The notes below the pieces were generated by a model, which saw only the letters and a program-made list of their open reading frames with translations, was not told the origin of the DNA and searched no databases. Shown here in pieces: positions 57,112 to 64,000 of a stretch of DNA of 64,000 bases (positions are counted from its first letter, which is position 1; the number at the start of each line of letters is the position of its first letter). Source of the DNA: Edaphobacter aggregans DSM 19364 (GTDB taxonomy: Bacteria; Acidobacteriota; Terriglobia; Terriglobales; Acidobacteriaceae); NCBI RefSeq assembly GCF_000745965.1, contig NZ_JQKI01000028.1, forward strand, positions 1 through 64,000, written 5' to 3'. A program made the translations under genes and the position numbers.

Positions 57112-57738
57112 ATGCCCGAGCAAACCCAAGCCGCCTCCGCCGACTCCCCCAAGCCCAAACTCCCCCGCCTCGCCTCCGACTGGGTGCGTTACCTCCTCGG
57201 CTTCACCGTCTCCGTCGGCGTCGGCCTCGCTCCCTACCTCGGCCTCGTCGGAGTCCCTCTCTTCACCCCGCTCCTCTCACTCATCCCTCTCTCGCTCCAG
57301 AACACCGCCATCCCCATCTCCATCGCCTCCATGGGAATCATCGCCGTCGTCGTTCAATGGAGAAGGCAAGCCCCCGCGAAGCCCCTTGAGTTCCGCCTCG
57401 CCCTCACCCTCGCCCTCGTCACGCTCCTCCTTTTCATCTCACTCGAGATCCTCGCCGTCGCCCACATCGAGGTCCCCGCGGTCGACCAGACCGTCTCCTT
57501 CGCCGTCGGCTTCCAATCCCCCCAGCGCCCGCCTTGCGAAAACCTCTCCCGCAACGCCTGCATCGCCCAGCGCCTCGGTTTCGACGAGGCCCTCATCGAC
57601 GGCTACTTCGGAGACACCCAGACCCGCCTCACCAAACTAGCCCTCCTCCTCACCTACATCGGCTTCATGAGCGCCTTCGGCTGGATGGTCGGCCTCCTCC
57701 TGGTCCGCGAACGCGACCGGCAGCAAAACGCACTCTAG
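57112..57738 (+). CDS. Hypothetical four-TM membrane protein
   Basis: A 208-residue protein with four predicted membrane helices (about 28-48, 55-80, 95-118, 180-200) and a periplasmic loop containing two cysteines (RPPCENLSRNACIAQRLGF). No family is recognised. Translationally close to the exported protein upstream; a shared envelope role is plausible. Confidence 0.75.
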   Translation: MPEQTQAASADSPKPKLPRLASDWVRYLLGFTVSVGVGLAPYLGLVGVPLFTPLLSLIPLSLQNTAIPISIASMGIIAVVVQWRRQAPAKPLEFRLALTLALVTLLLFISLEILAVAHIEVPAVDQTVSFAVGFQSPQRPPCENLSRNACIAQRLGFDEALIDGYFGDTQTRLTKLALLLTYIGFMSAFGWMVGLLLVRERDRQQNAL

Positions 57739-57759
57739 CCTTCTACCGCAGAATTTGCC

Positions 57760-58320
57760 TCACTGCTGCTTAAGTCGATCGATCAGTGAAACCACCGAGC
57801 TGTCGGCCCAATCCGCCGCTCCGACATGCTCCACCACCATGCTTCCATCCTTTGCATATAAAAACGTCGACGGAAACTGGTCGAGTCTCATCGTCTTCGG
57901 TATGTCCTCATCACGCATCAGATAAAACGGCAAACTAAAGTTGTTGCGTCGAGCATACGCACGCACCTGCTGGGGTGTATCCAATCGCGAAACCACAAGA
58001 AATGTCACATCAGGGTCACTGCGATAGTGGTCATATAATGCCTGCACCTTCGGCATCTCTGCCACACACTGCACACACCATGTGCCCCAAAGGTCCAGGA
58101 AGACGACCTTGCCTTTGCTCTCTGAAAGACGTCGCGGTTGCCCATCGAGCGTACGAAAGACTAGATCACTTGCGAACTTACGCTCAACCTTCAGTTTCGG
58201 CGCTCGCATCCGCGACACAACTCTTCTTTCAACAACCTTGAAGAGAAGGAAGCCGCTACTAGCCGCCAGCAGAAACGCTGCGACAACCGCAATCAATACT
58301 TTGAAAACGACCTTTTTCAT
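57760..58320 (-). CDS. TlpA/ResA-like membrane-anchored thioredoxin
   Basis: A 186-residue thioredoxin-fold protein with an N-terminal anchor (about 5-28) and the active site LWGTWCVQCVAEMPK (CVQC). The domain faces the periplasm and probably reduces disulfides in exported proteins or delivers electrons. The LPFYLMRDEDIPKTM and QFPSTFLYAKDG segments are typical of the AhpC/TSA-TlpA group. It follows the gene at 58329 in the same direction. Confidence 0.88.
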   Translation of the reverse strand: MKKVVFKVLIAVVAAFLLAASSGFLLFKVVERRVVSRMRAPKLKVERKFASDLVFRTLDGQPRRLSESKGKVVFLDLWGTWCVQCVAEMPKVQALYDHYRSDPDVTFLVVSRLDTPQQVRAYARRNNFSLPFYLMRDEDIPKTMRLDQFPSTFLYAKDGSMVVEHVGAADWADSSVVSLIDRLKQQ

Positions 58321-58328
58321 CCGTTCCC

Positions 58329-59087
58329 TCAGTGGCAGTCCGCCACATCCTCAAACATTCCCCCCGGCACCGCGATCGCCGCCATTCCCTGCGCGCACGC
58401 CAGAATCTTCTGGTCCAGCGGATCGTTGTCCAGCGACGTCGGATCGACATACGTCAGGTTGCTCCTCAGCGCCAGAAACCGGTCGGTCAACTGCGCGATC
58501 ATCCCCATCTCGCTCTGCAGCAGGCCAATCCCCCTGCGATCCGACTCCGTCGACGCCGCGGCCGAAGCCATCGCCATCTTGTCGCTCGCCGCCCTCCGAT
58601 AGTAGGAGACCCAGCTCTCCTCCACCGGATTGTTCGTGCGAATCGCGTTCTCCAGCGCGCTCCGCCACTCACGAACCACCGCCATCTGCTCCACCCCGGC
58701 CCGCAGAAACTCCCGCGTGAACCCCTTCTCCTCGGGTGGCGTCACCGGCGCCGCCGCCTGCTGCTGCACAGGCCTCTGCTGTGCTGCCGGCAGAGTCAAC
58801 ACAATCCTGCTCCCCTGAAATCCCAGCGTCCCGCCCGTCACCCGCGCCAGAGCCTCTACGTCCACATACCATCGCCCGTTCCGCTGAACCACGGGAGCCT
58901 GTCCCGTTCGCCCCGGCACCACCAGCGACGTGCTCTGCCCTGATTCTGGAGATGCTCCTTGAGCCGATCCTTGAGAAGACCCCTGAGAGGAGCCTTGCGC
59001 CCCACCCGCCGAACTCGGATCGCCCGGGCTCTGAGCCATCCCCACCATCGTCATCCCAAGCACTACTGCCAGCACCTGTATCCTCAT
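58329..59087 (-). CDS. Hypothetical exported protein with stalk-like domain
   Basis: A 252-residue secreted protein: signal peptide (1-19), a low-complexity Ser/Gln/Gly linker made of QGSSQGSSQGSAQGA repeats, a short region (VVQRNGRWYVDVEALARVTG) resembling the copper-amine-oxidase N-terminal stalk repeat, and a helical C-terminal half of unknown type with two cysteines. The start at 59087 gives the signal peptide. 8 nt upstream of the TlpA-like gene, so the two are an operon. Confidence 0.68.
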   Translation of the reverse strand: MRIQVLAVVLGMTMVGMAQSPGDPSSAGGAQGSSQGSSQGSAQGASPESGQSTSLVVPGRTGQAPVVQRNGRWYVDVEALARVTGGTLGFQGSRIVLTLPAAQQRPVQQQAAAPVTPPEEKGFTREFLRAGVEQMAVVREWRSALENAIRTNNPVEESWVSYYRRAASDKMAMASAAASTESDRRGIGLLQSEMGMIAQLTDRFLALRSNLTYVDPTSLDNDPLDQKILACAQGMAAIAVPGGMFEDVADCH

Positions 59088-59232
59088 CCGCGTCCTCCCT
59101 GCTCTAGTTGAGATTATGACGCCCCGGCCTCCATACCGTCTCTGCCGCAAAAATCAGGTGCCTCTTTTTCCACCGAAAACCCTGTCAAGAGCCAAATTCC
59201 CCCAACTCAAACAAACCACAGCAGATCCAGGT

Positions 59233-59387
59233 TGCCGATTAATTACCCTCCACTCGCTACAATTTAACTAGCTGCCAAAACAGGACGACCCAATCCGAGG
59301 AACATGCGCTAACCGCACACGAAGTGCCACCACAACTTCAATCTTTCGAATACTTTGCGCACATAGGTACGGGGGGAGGGGGTACCC
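59233..59387 (+). promoter_or_regulatory. Promoter-like element with G-box, copy 3
   Basis: TGCCGATTAATTACC (59233-59247), then after 10 nt TACAAT (59258-59263). At 59349-59361 AATACTTTGCGCA matches copy 1 (AATACTTTGACGCA) except for one base, followed by GGGGGGAGGGGG (59371-59382) and a GTACCC. There is no obvious GC-rich hairpin of the type in copies 1 and 2. The lacD start codon lies 222 nt after the element. Confidence 0.58.
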
Positions 59388-59454
59388 TCGAACACCAACC
59401 CAACCCTCGCTGTGTAAAATGGCTCCCAACCTAATTTCAGGAGAATCAAGAGCA

Positions 59455-60465
59455 ATGTCCAAGCTGACCCCAGGCAAACTCGCAGGACTCAAGGCCGTAT
59501 CCGACTCGCGCGGCGTCATCGCCGCCGCCGCCATGGACCAGCGCGGATCCCTTCAGAAGTCCCTCGCCAAGGAACGCGGAGCCGCCGCCAACGCACACGA
59601 CCTCGAGGAGTTCAAGGTCCTCGTTACTGAGGTCCTCACCCGCCACGCCTCCGCCATCCTCCTCGACCCCGAGTACGGCCTCCCCGCCTCCAAGGAGCGC
59701 AACAAAGCAGGCCTCCTCCTCGCCTACGAGAAGACCGGCTACGACGCCGCCACCCCCGGCCGCCTCCCCGACCTCCTCGACGTCTGGAGCGTCCGCCGCC
59801 TCAAGGAAGCCGGAGCCGACTGCATCAAGATCCTCCTCTACTACACCCCCTTCGAAAAGACCGCAATCAACGACCTCAAGCACGCCTGGATCGAGCGCAT
59901 CGGCGACGAGTGCCTCGCCCAGGACATCCCCTTCTTCCTCGAGACCGTCGGCTACGATGCCGAGGGCGGCGACGAGAAGGCCCTCGCCTACGCTAAAAAG
60001 AAGCCCGAAGTCGTCTCCGGCTCCATGGCCGAGTTCGGAAAAGAACGCTACAACGTCGACGTCCTCAAGGTCGAGGTCCCCGTCGAGATGTCCTTCGTCG
60101 AAGGCACCCGCGCCTTCAAGGGCGAAAAAGCCTACACCCGGGCCGAAGCCCTCCAGCACTTCCGCGATGCCGAGACCATGACCCACAAGCCCTTCATCTA
60201 CCTCTCCGCCGGCGTCTCCAACCCCGTCTTCATCGAAACCCTCGAACTCGCCGGCGAGTCCGGAACAAAGTTCAACGGAGTCCTCTGCGGCCGCGCCACC
60301 TGGAAGGAAGGCATCCCCGTCTACGCCAAGGAAGGAGCAAGCGCCTTCCGGCGCTGGCTCGAGACCACCGGAGTCCAGAACATCGAAAACGTCAACAACG
60401 CCCTCAAGGCTGCCAGCCCCTGGTACCTCAAGTTCGGAGCCACAAGCCTCGAAGCCCTCGGCTGA
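59455..60465 (+). CDS. lacD: Class I tagatose/fructose bisphosphate aldolase
   Basis: A 336-residue LacD-type aldolase. The Schiff-base lysine is Lys205 in DVLKVEVPVEM; other segments are AAAMDQRGSLQKSLA, CIKILLYYTPFE and IYLSAGVSNPVFIETLELAG. It cleaves tagatose- or fructose-1,6-bisphosphate to triose phosphates and could serve as the glycolytic aldolase here, in keeping with gap, tpiA and pgk. The start at 59455 follows CAGGAG. The upstream leader carries element copy 3. Confidence 0.9.
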   Translation: MSKLTPGKLAGLKAVSDSRGVIAAAAMDQRGSLQKSLAKERGAAANAHDLEEFKVLVTEVLTRHASAILLDPEYGLPASKERNKAGLLLAYEKTGYDAATPGRLPDLLDVWSVRRLKEAGADCIKILLYYTPFEKTAINDLKHAWIERIGDECLAQDIPFFLETVGYDAEGGDEKALAYAKKKPEVVSGSMAEFGKERYNVDVLKVEVPVEMSFVEGTRAFKGEKAYTRAEALQHFRDAETMTHKPFIYLSAGVSNPVFIETLELAGESGTKFNGVLCGRATWKEGIPVYAKEGASAFRRWLETTGVQNIENVNNALKAASPWYLKFGATSLEALG

Positions 60466-60480
60466 CCCGCAAGACGCACT

Positions 60481-60565
60481 CCAACGTTCGTCATGCACAA
60501 CGTTCGCCACATGCCAACGTTCGTCATTCTGACCCTGAGCGCAGCCGAAGGGGAAGGAATCTCCG
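60481..60565. repeat. Short tandem unit and type A repeat
   Basis: Three copies of CAACGTTCGYCA lie at about 16-nt spacing (60481-60525). The last runs straight into a type A repeat starting GTCATTCTGACCCTGAGCGC (60523-60565). Confidence 0.7.
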
Positions 60566-60610
60566 TAGTTTGGCTTTGCTGCCTCACGGCAAATCGCAGC
60601 CATAAATCAA

Positions 60611-60646
60611 AAAAGCGGCGAACCACAAAGGTTCGCCGCTTCTCTC
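60611..60646. terminator. lacD terminator
   Basis: AAGCGGCGAACC (60613-60624) pairs perfectly with GGTTCGCCGCTT (60630-60641) around ACAAA, followed by CTCTCTC on the plus strand and TTTTT on the minus strand. It could work in both directions. Confidence 0.8.
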
Positions 60647-60703
60647 TCTATCAACTGATTCACAACAAGTGCATCGTCTGTACCACCCGGAAAAAACTTT
60701 GGG

Positions 60704-60742
60704 AAAAAAAGGAGCGGGGCCGACGGGATTGCAGCCCCGCTC
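60704..60742 (-). terminator. SulP terminator
   Basis: On the minus strand GAGCGGGGC pairs with GCCCCGCTC and is followed by CTTTTTTT. It begins 18 nt after the SulP stop codon. Confidence 0.9.
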
Positions 60743-60759
60743 TTGCGAAAAATCAATCC

Positions 60760-62316
60760 CTAAGTCACCGTCTCGCTCACACGCGCCCGGTAGCGCATGT
60801 GCAGCTTCTCCATCGAGACGTGGATCTCCTGGCCGTTCTCCTCGCGCCGTTCCGCCCAGCTTTCGATCACCTCGATGCAGGCGTGATCGATGTACCGCAG
60901 ATGGGCGCAGTGGATATGTACCGCCTTCTCCGTCTTCACCGCGTCCAGCGCATGCGCGATCCGTGGAATCGCCAGGAAGGTGGCCACTCCCAGCAGGTGC
61001 ACGTGGGTCTCGCCCTCCTGTTCCTCGATGTGGGTCTCAAGATGCGTCACCGTATACAGCAGCCGCATCAGCGACAGCCCCACTCCGACCATCACGCCCG
61101 TCAGCAGATCCGTCGCGACGATCGTCAGCATCGAAGCGAAGTAAATCAGCACCGGGAACTTGCCGAAGCGCGCCAGCTTCTTCACGTCCGCCGGCTTCAC
61201 CAGCCTGATGCCGACGAAGATCAGCACAGCTGCCAGGCTCGCCGTCGGAATCATTCGCAGCACCGAAGCGAATGCCACCACAGCAAGCAGCATCCACACT
61301 CCATGCAGAATCGCTGACTTCCTCGTCTCCGCGCCCGCCTGCACGTTCGCCGAGCTGCGCACAATCACGCCCGTCATCGGCAGCGCTCCCACCAGCCCGC
61401 ACAGCATGTTTCCCACGCCCTGTGCCGCCAGCTCGCGGTCATAGTCCGTCTTCGCGCGCGTCTGCATCTGGTCCACCGCGGCGGCCGAGAGCAGCGTCTC
61501 CGCGCTCGCGATAAACGCCAGCGCCAGTGCTGTTCCCACCATCGTCGAAAGCGAGAGCCCTTCGATCGAGCTCATGCTCGGCAGCGAGATCATCTGCATC
61601 AGGTTTTCCGGAACCTTCACCCGGTTCACATTCATCCCCATCAGTTGCGCCATCGTCGTCGCCACGCCGATCCCCAGAAGCGCTCCCGGAACCAGCCTCA
61701 GCTTCGCCGGACGGAACCTCTCCCACAGGATCATCACCGCCATCGTCACTAAACCCACCAGCGCCGCCGACTCCTCCTTGCTCCCGTTCAGCGGAAACAC
61801 CCCGCCAAACACGGCGCCCCACATCGCCATGATGTTCGCCGGCCCGCTGTGCTCCGGCGACCGGTCCAGCACCACGTGGAACTGCTGGATCACGATCAGC
61901 ACGCCGATGCCGGCCAGCATCCCGTGGATCACCTCCGGCGAGATCGCCCGGAACCACCGGCCCGTCTTCAGCAGCCCGGCCACCAGCTGCACCGCGCCCG
62001 CGATCATCAGGATCGGCCCCAGCGACGCCGCGCCATGCTCCCGCACCAGCTCAAACACGATCACTGCCAACCCCGCCGCAGGCCCACTCACCTGCAGCGG
62101 CTGGCCAGCAATAAACCCAACCACAAGTCCGCCGATGATTCCCGTCACCAGCCCCGCCGCCGGGGGCATCCCCGACGCCAGCGCAATCCCCATGCAAAGC
62201 GGCAGCGCCACAAGAAACACAACCAACGACGCGGAGAGGTCCTTCATCAACGAGCCCGACTTCAGACTCGTCTCACTCTTTTTCTCATTCTTTTCAGGAC
62301 TCATCACGATCGACAT
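60760..62316 (-). CDS. SulP-family anion transporter with STAS domain
   Basis: A 518-residue SulP/SLC26 transporter: about 12-14 membrane segments (SLVVFLVALPLCMGIALASG, PLQVSGPAAGLAV), then a cytoplasmic STAS domain (about 395-518). The SulP family includes sulfate permeases and BicA-type sodium/bicarbonate symporters. The carbonic anhydrase gene 14 nt upstream suggests bicarbonate as substrate, but this is inferred. The start at 62316 follows AAGGGAAAAG. Confidence 0.88.
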   Translation of the reverse strand: MSIVMSPEKNEKKSETSLKSGSLMKDLSASLVVFLVALPLCMGIALASGMPPAAGLVTGIIGGLVVGFIAGQPLQVSGPAAGLAVIVFELVREHGAASLGPILMIAGAVQLVAGLLKTGRWFRAISPEVIHGMLAGIGVLIVIQQFHVVLDRSPEHSGPANIMAMWGAVFGGVFPLNGSKEESAALVGLVTMAVMILWERFRPAKLRLVPGALLGIGVATTMAQLMGMNVNRVKVPENLMQMISLPSMSSIEGLSLSTMVGTALALAFIASAETLLSAAAVDQMQTRAKTDYDRELAAQGVGNMLCGLVGALPMTGVIVRSSANVQAGAETRKSAILHGVWMLLAVVAFASVLRMIPTASLAAVLIFVGIRLVKPADVKKLARFGKFPVLIYFASMLTIVATDLLTGVMVGVGLSLMRLLYTVTHLETHIEEQEGETHVHLLGVATFLAIPRIAHALDAVKTEKAVHIHCAHLRYIDHACIEVIESWAERREENGQEIHVSMEKLHMRYRARVSETVT

Positions 62317-62330
62317 AGCTTTTCCCTTCC

Positions 62331-63008
62331 TTAGGCAATCTTGAGTTCTTGTTTCGCCTCGACCGGAGCCGACGACGGACCATCCGCCAGCAGCGCGCAA
62401 AACGCTCCCAGCTGTGGGTCGAAGCGGCGAATGTTGCCGCTCGCAATGTCGTACATCCACCCGTGTAATCCAATCGTTCCCTTCTTCAACGCCTCATCCA
62501 CAGCCGGATGCGTCTTCAGGTTCTGCATCTGCGCAATCACGTTCGCCTCCGTCACCGCCTGCAGACGCTCCTCAAAAGTCATCGACGTCGCTCCCTTCAG
62601 CGTCCGCGTCAGCCACTTCGACGACGGCCCCGCATGCTCCAGCCATGACCGCACGATCGGCAGCGACTCCAGCTGCTCCTTCTCGAGAATCGCCTTCATC
62701 GCCCCGCAGTCCGAATGCCCGCACACGACGACATCCGCCACTTTCAGGACCCGGATCGCATACTCCACCGTCGCCGCCACGCCGCTGTTCGTCTCCGTCG
62801 CCGGAGGAACCAGGTTCCCCGCATTCCTGCACGGAAACAGATCGCCTGGATCGCACTGCATCATCATCTCCGGCATCACCCGCGAGTCCGAGCAGCAGAT
62901 AAACAACGCCTGCGGCTGCTGCCCCTTCGCCAGCCTCTCGAACAGCTTCGAGTGCTGCGGATACACCTTCGCGCGAAACCGCGCGTACCCATCTATCAGT
63001 CGCTGCAT
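62331..63008 (-). CDS. Beta-class carbonic anhydrase
   Basis: A 225-residue zinc enzyme interconverting CO2 and bicarbonate. Zinc ligands are Cys39 (with Asp41 and Arg43 in CCSDSR), His98 and Cys101 (GHSDCGAMK). It lacks a signal peptide, so it is cytosolic. First gene of a two-gene operon with the SulP transporter; together they would take up and equilibrate inorganic carbon or buffer pH. Confidence 0.95.
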   Translation of the reverse strand: MQRLIDGYARFRAKVYPQHSKLFERLAKGQQPQALFICCSDSRVMPEMMMQCDPGDLFPCRNAGNLVPPATETNSGVAATVEYAIRVLKVADVVVCGHSDCGAMKAILEKEQLESLPIVRSWLEHAGPSSKWLTRTLKGATSMTFEERLQAVTEANVIAQMQNLKTHPAVDEALKKGTIGLHGWMYDIASGNIRRFDPQLGAFCALLADGPSSAPVEAKQELKIA

Positions 63009-63186
63009 AGTCTTCTCCGTGCGTCGCGCCCGCGTTCACCGCAGCGCAATCGTCAGTCGTCGCCAAAAGCAGGTACACCAATATCCGGGATGCAGGCCCT
63101 TAGAGAAACCTTTGCCCCGATGTCTTCAGCAAGCCAAAGACACCTCGACCTCAGTGCACAATTCAGTTTTGCGATGGGAGAGTTCT

Positions 63187-63609
63187 TTAGGAGAGAGGAG
63201 GACCGCGGCCAAGTCCGGGAGCACGAGGCGCGCTTCCCAGAGCCAGCACATTCTCCTGCGCCAGCGGCTCCGTCCGGTCTTCCGGTGCAGGCAGTACCAA
63301 CGAGGCGGTCGCCACGGCAACCTGAGCGCCCGCGGCAGGCCCGGCGGCTACGCTCATCGAGAGCGCCGCCTTCGACAGATGGTCGACCACGGCATGATCG
63401 ATCACCGCGTCGATCGCGGCAACCACGCTCTCGCGCCCGCTGCGCTCACCGGCCCGGCGCGGGCCGTTCGCCGGAATATGCGAGTAGTTCACCCGGGTGT
63501 GCTGCACGACGTGGCGGCCGTGCATGATTCCCATAAAGCACAACAGATTCAGTCCGGCGAAGATCGCCGTGAGCAACAACCTGTACGAGATGGCTTTCTG
63601 TCGAATCAT
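63187..63609 (-). CDS. Hypothetical membrane-anchored protein
   Basis: A 140-residue protein with one N-terminal membrane segment (about 8-28, SYRLLLTAIFAGLNLLCFMG) and an Ala/Val-rich remainder containing a possible helix (VVAAIDAVIDHAVVDHLSKA). No family is recognised. The ribosome site before 63609 is weak; a start at 63648 is possible. Coding status is fairly likely but not certain. Confidence 0.5.
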   Translation of the reverse strand: MIRQKAISYRLLLTAIFAGLNLLCFMGIMHGRHVVQHTRVNYSHIPANGPRRAGERSGRESVVAAIDAVIDHAVVDHLSKAALSMSVAAGPAAGAQVAVATASLVLPAPEDRTEPLAQENVLALGSAPRAPGLGRGPPLS

Positions 63610-63812
63610 GGGCAAACTTATTCTGAAGTCTCGCTGATGTAGACGCATAAGTCAACCCGGAGGTACATGAAATTCGTCACTCTTTTGAGTACAACTTTTG
63701 GGGTATACCTTCCCTCCCTGGCCACAATCTTCTGCACAGGAACCGTTAAGCACTCTCAGCCATAACACCGCAACACCGCAAAAACACTTTGCACAAAAAC
63801 GAAGGGAGAGGG

Positions 63813-64000
63813 TTACTCCCACTCGATCGTCCCCGGAGGCTTCGACGTAATGTCGTACACCACGCGGTTGATCCCCCGAACCTCGCTCACAATCCGGCTC
63901 GAGATCGTCCGCAGAACCTCGTACGGCAGCGGAGCCCAGTCCGCCGTCATCCCGTCCTCCGACTCCACCGCCCTGATCGCGCACGTGTACGCATACGTCC
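63813..64000 (-). CDS. guaA: GMP synthase, C-terminal end (partial)
   Basis: The last 62 codons of GuaA, running off the right edge. The reading frame gives [20 protein letters not shown], then [20 protein letters not shown], then [19 protein letters not shown] and TAA. This is the C-terminal dimerisation domain whose terminal GTIEWE carries substrate-contacting residues. GuaA converts XMP to GMP with ATP and glutamine. Confidence 0.95.
   Translation of the reverse strand, partial: TYAYTCAIRAVESEDGMTADWAPLPYEVLRTISSRIVSEVRGINRVVYDITSKPPGTIEWE

Overview
The window looks like a chromosomal segment of an acidobacterium of class Terriglobia (Granulicella/Terriglobus/Edaphobacter-like). This is inferred from the GC-rich, strongly C-ending codon use, a 1,040-residue Oar-type TonB-dependent receptor with an N-terminal carboxypeptidase-regulatory-like domain, and many copies of a short GTCATCCTGAGCGAAG...GAAGGATCTGC-type intergenic repeat common in that group. 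Most of the window is housekeeping DNA in short operons, with a few accessory patches. No rRNA, CRISPR array, transposase or prophage is visible, and no tRNA is secure.

Layout: 0.6-8 kb holds an AsmA protein, DinB and DUF1203 proteins, a compact osmoprotectant-type ABC importer and a P-loop kinase. 8-20 kb carries the triose half of glycolysis (gap, pgk, tpiA), lepB with a beta-lactamase-like protein, and cell-wall genes (murQ, murA), with a frameshifted acyltransferase among them. 20-27 kb has the TonB receptor, an MFS transporter and an unusual patch of very small genes: two paralogous single-TM proteins of 29-30 residues and a mini PEP-CTERM protein. 27-35.5 kb is protein quality control (lon; hrcA-grpE-dnaJ behind a thioesterase and mrp) plus moaD. 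35.5-42.7 kb has a MoxR-type ATPase and a VWA protein separated by an acyltransferase, then DUF2076 and an AsmA-like protein. 42.8-46.4 kb is a complete bufferin-type (BufA2-BufB-BufC-DoxX) RiPP metallophore operon ending in its own ECF sigma factor and zinc-finger anti-sigma factor. 46.5-55 kb contains NUDIX, CocE-type hydrolase, CDGSH and UBP zinc-finger genes, a second sigma/anti-sigma pair whose sigma gene has an in-frame amber codon, and an NtrC-like two-component pair. 55-64 kb has rph, a TlpA-like thioredoxin, lacD, a SulP transporter with a beta-carbonic anhydrase, and the 3' end of guaA.

Beyond ordinary annotation, the strongest signals are: (i) a promoter-like element (TGCCGATTRATTACC, 9-10 nt, then TANACT/TACAAT) found three times, each followed 138-188 nt downstream by a GGGGGAGG box, and in two copies by a start codon 219-222 nt downstream; (ii) the bufferin operon with built-in sigma control and a large hairpin between precursor and enzyme genes; (iii) the paralogous small-protein pair at 25.7-26.3 kb; (iv) an ECF sigma gene interrupted by TAG at a position where both flanks are well conserved; (v) a MoaD whose terminal Gly-Gly is capped by three extra residues.
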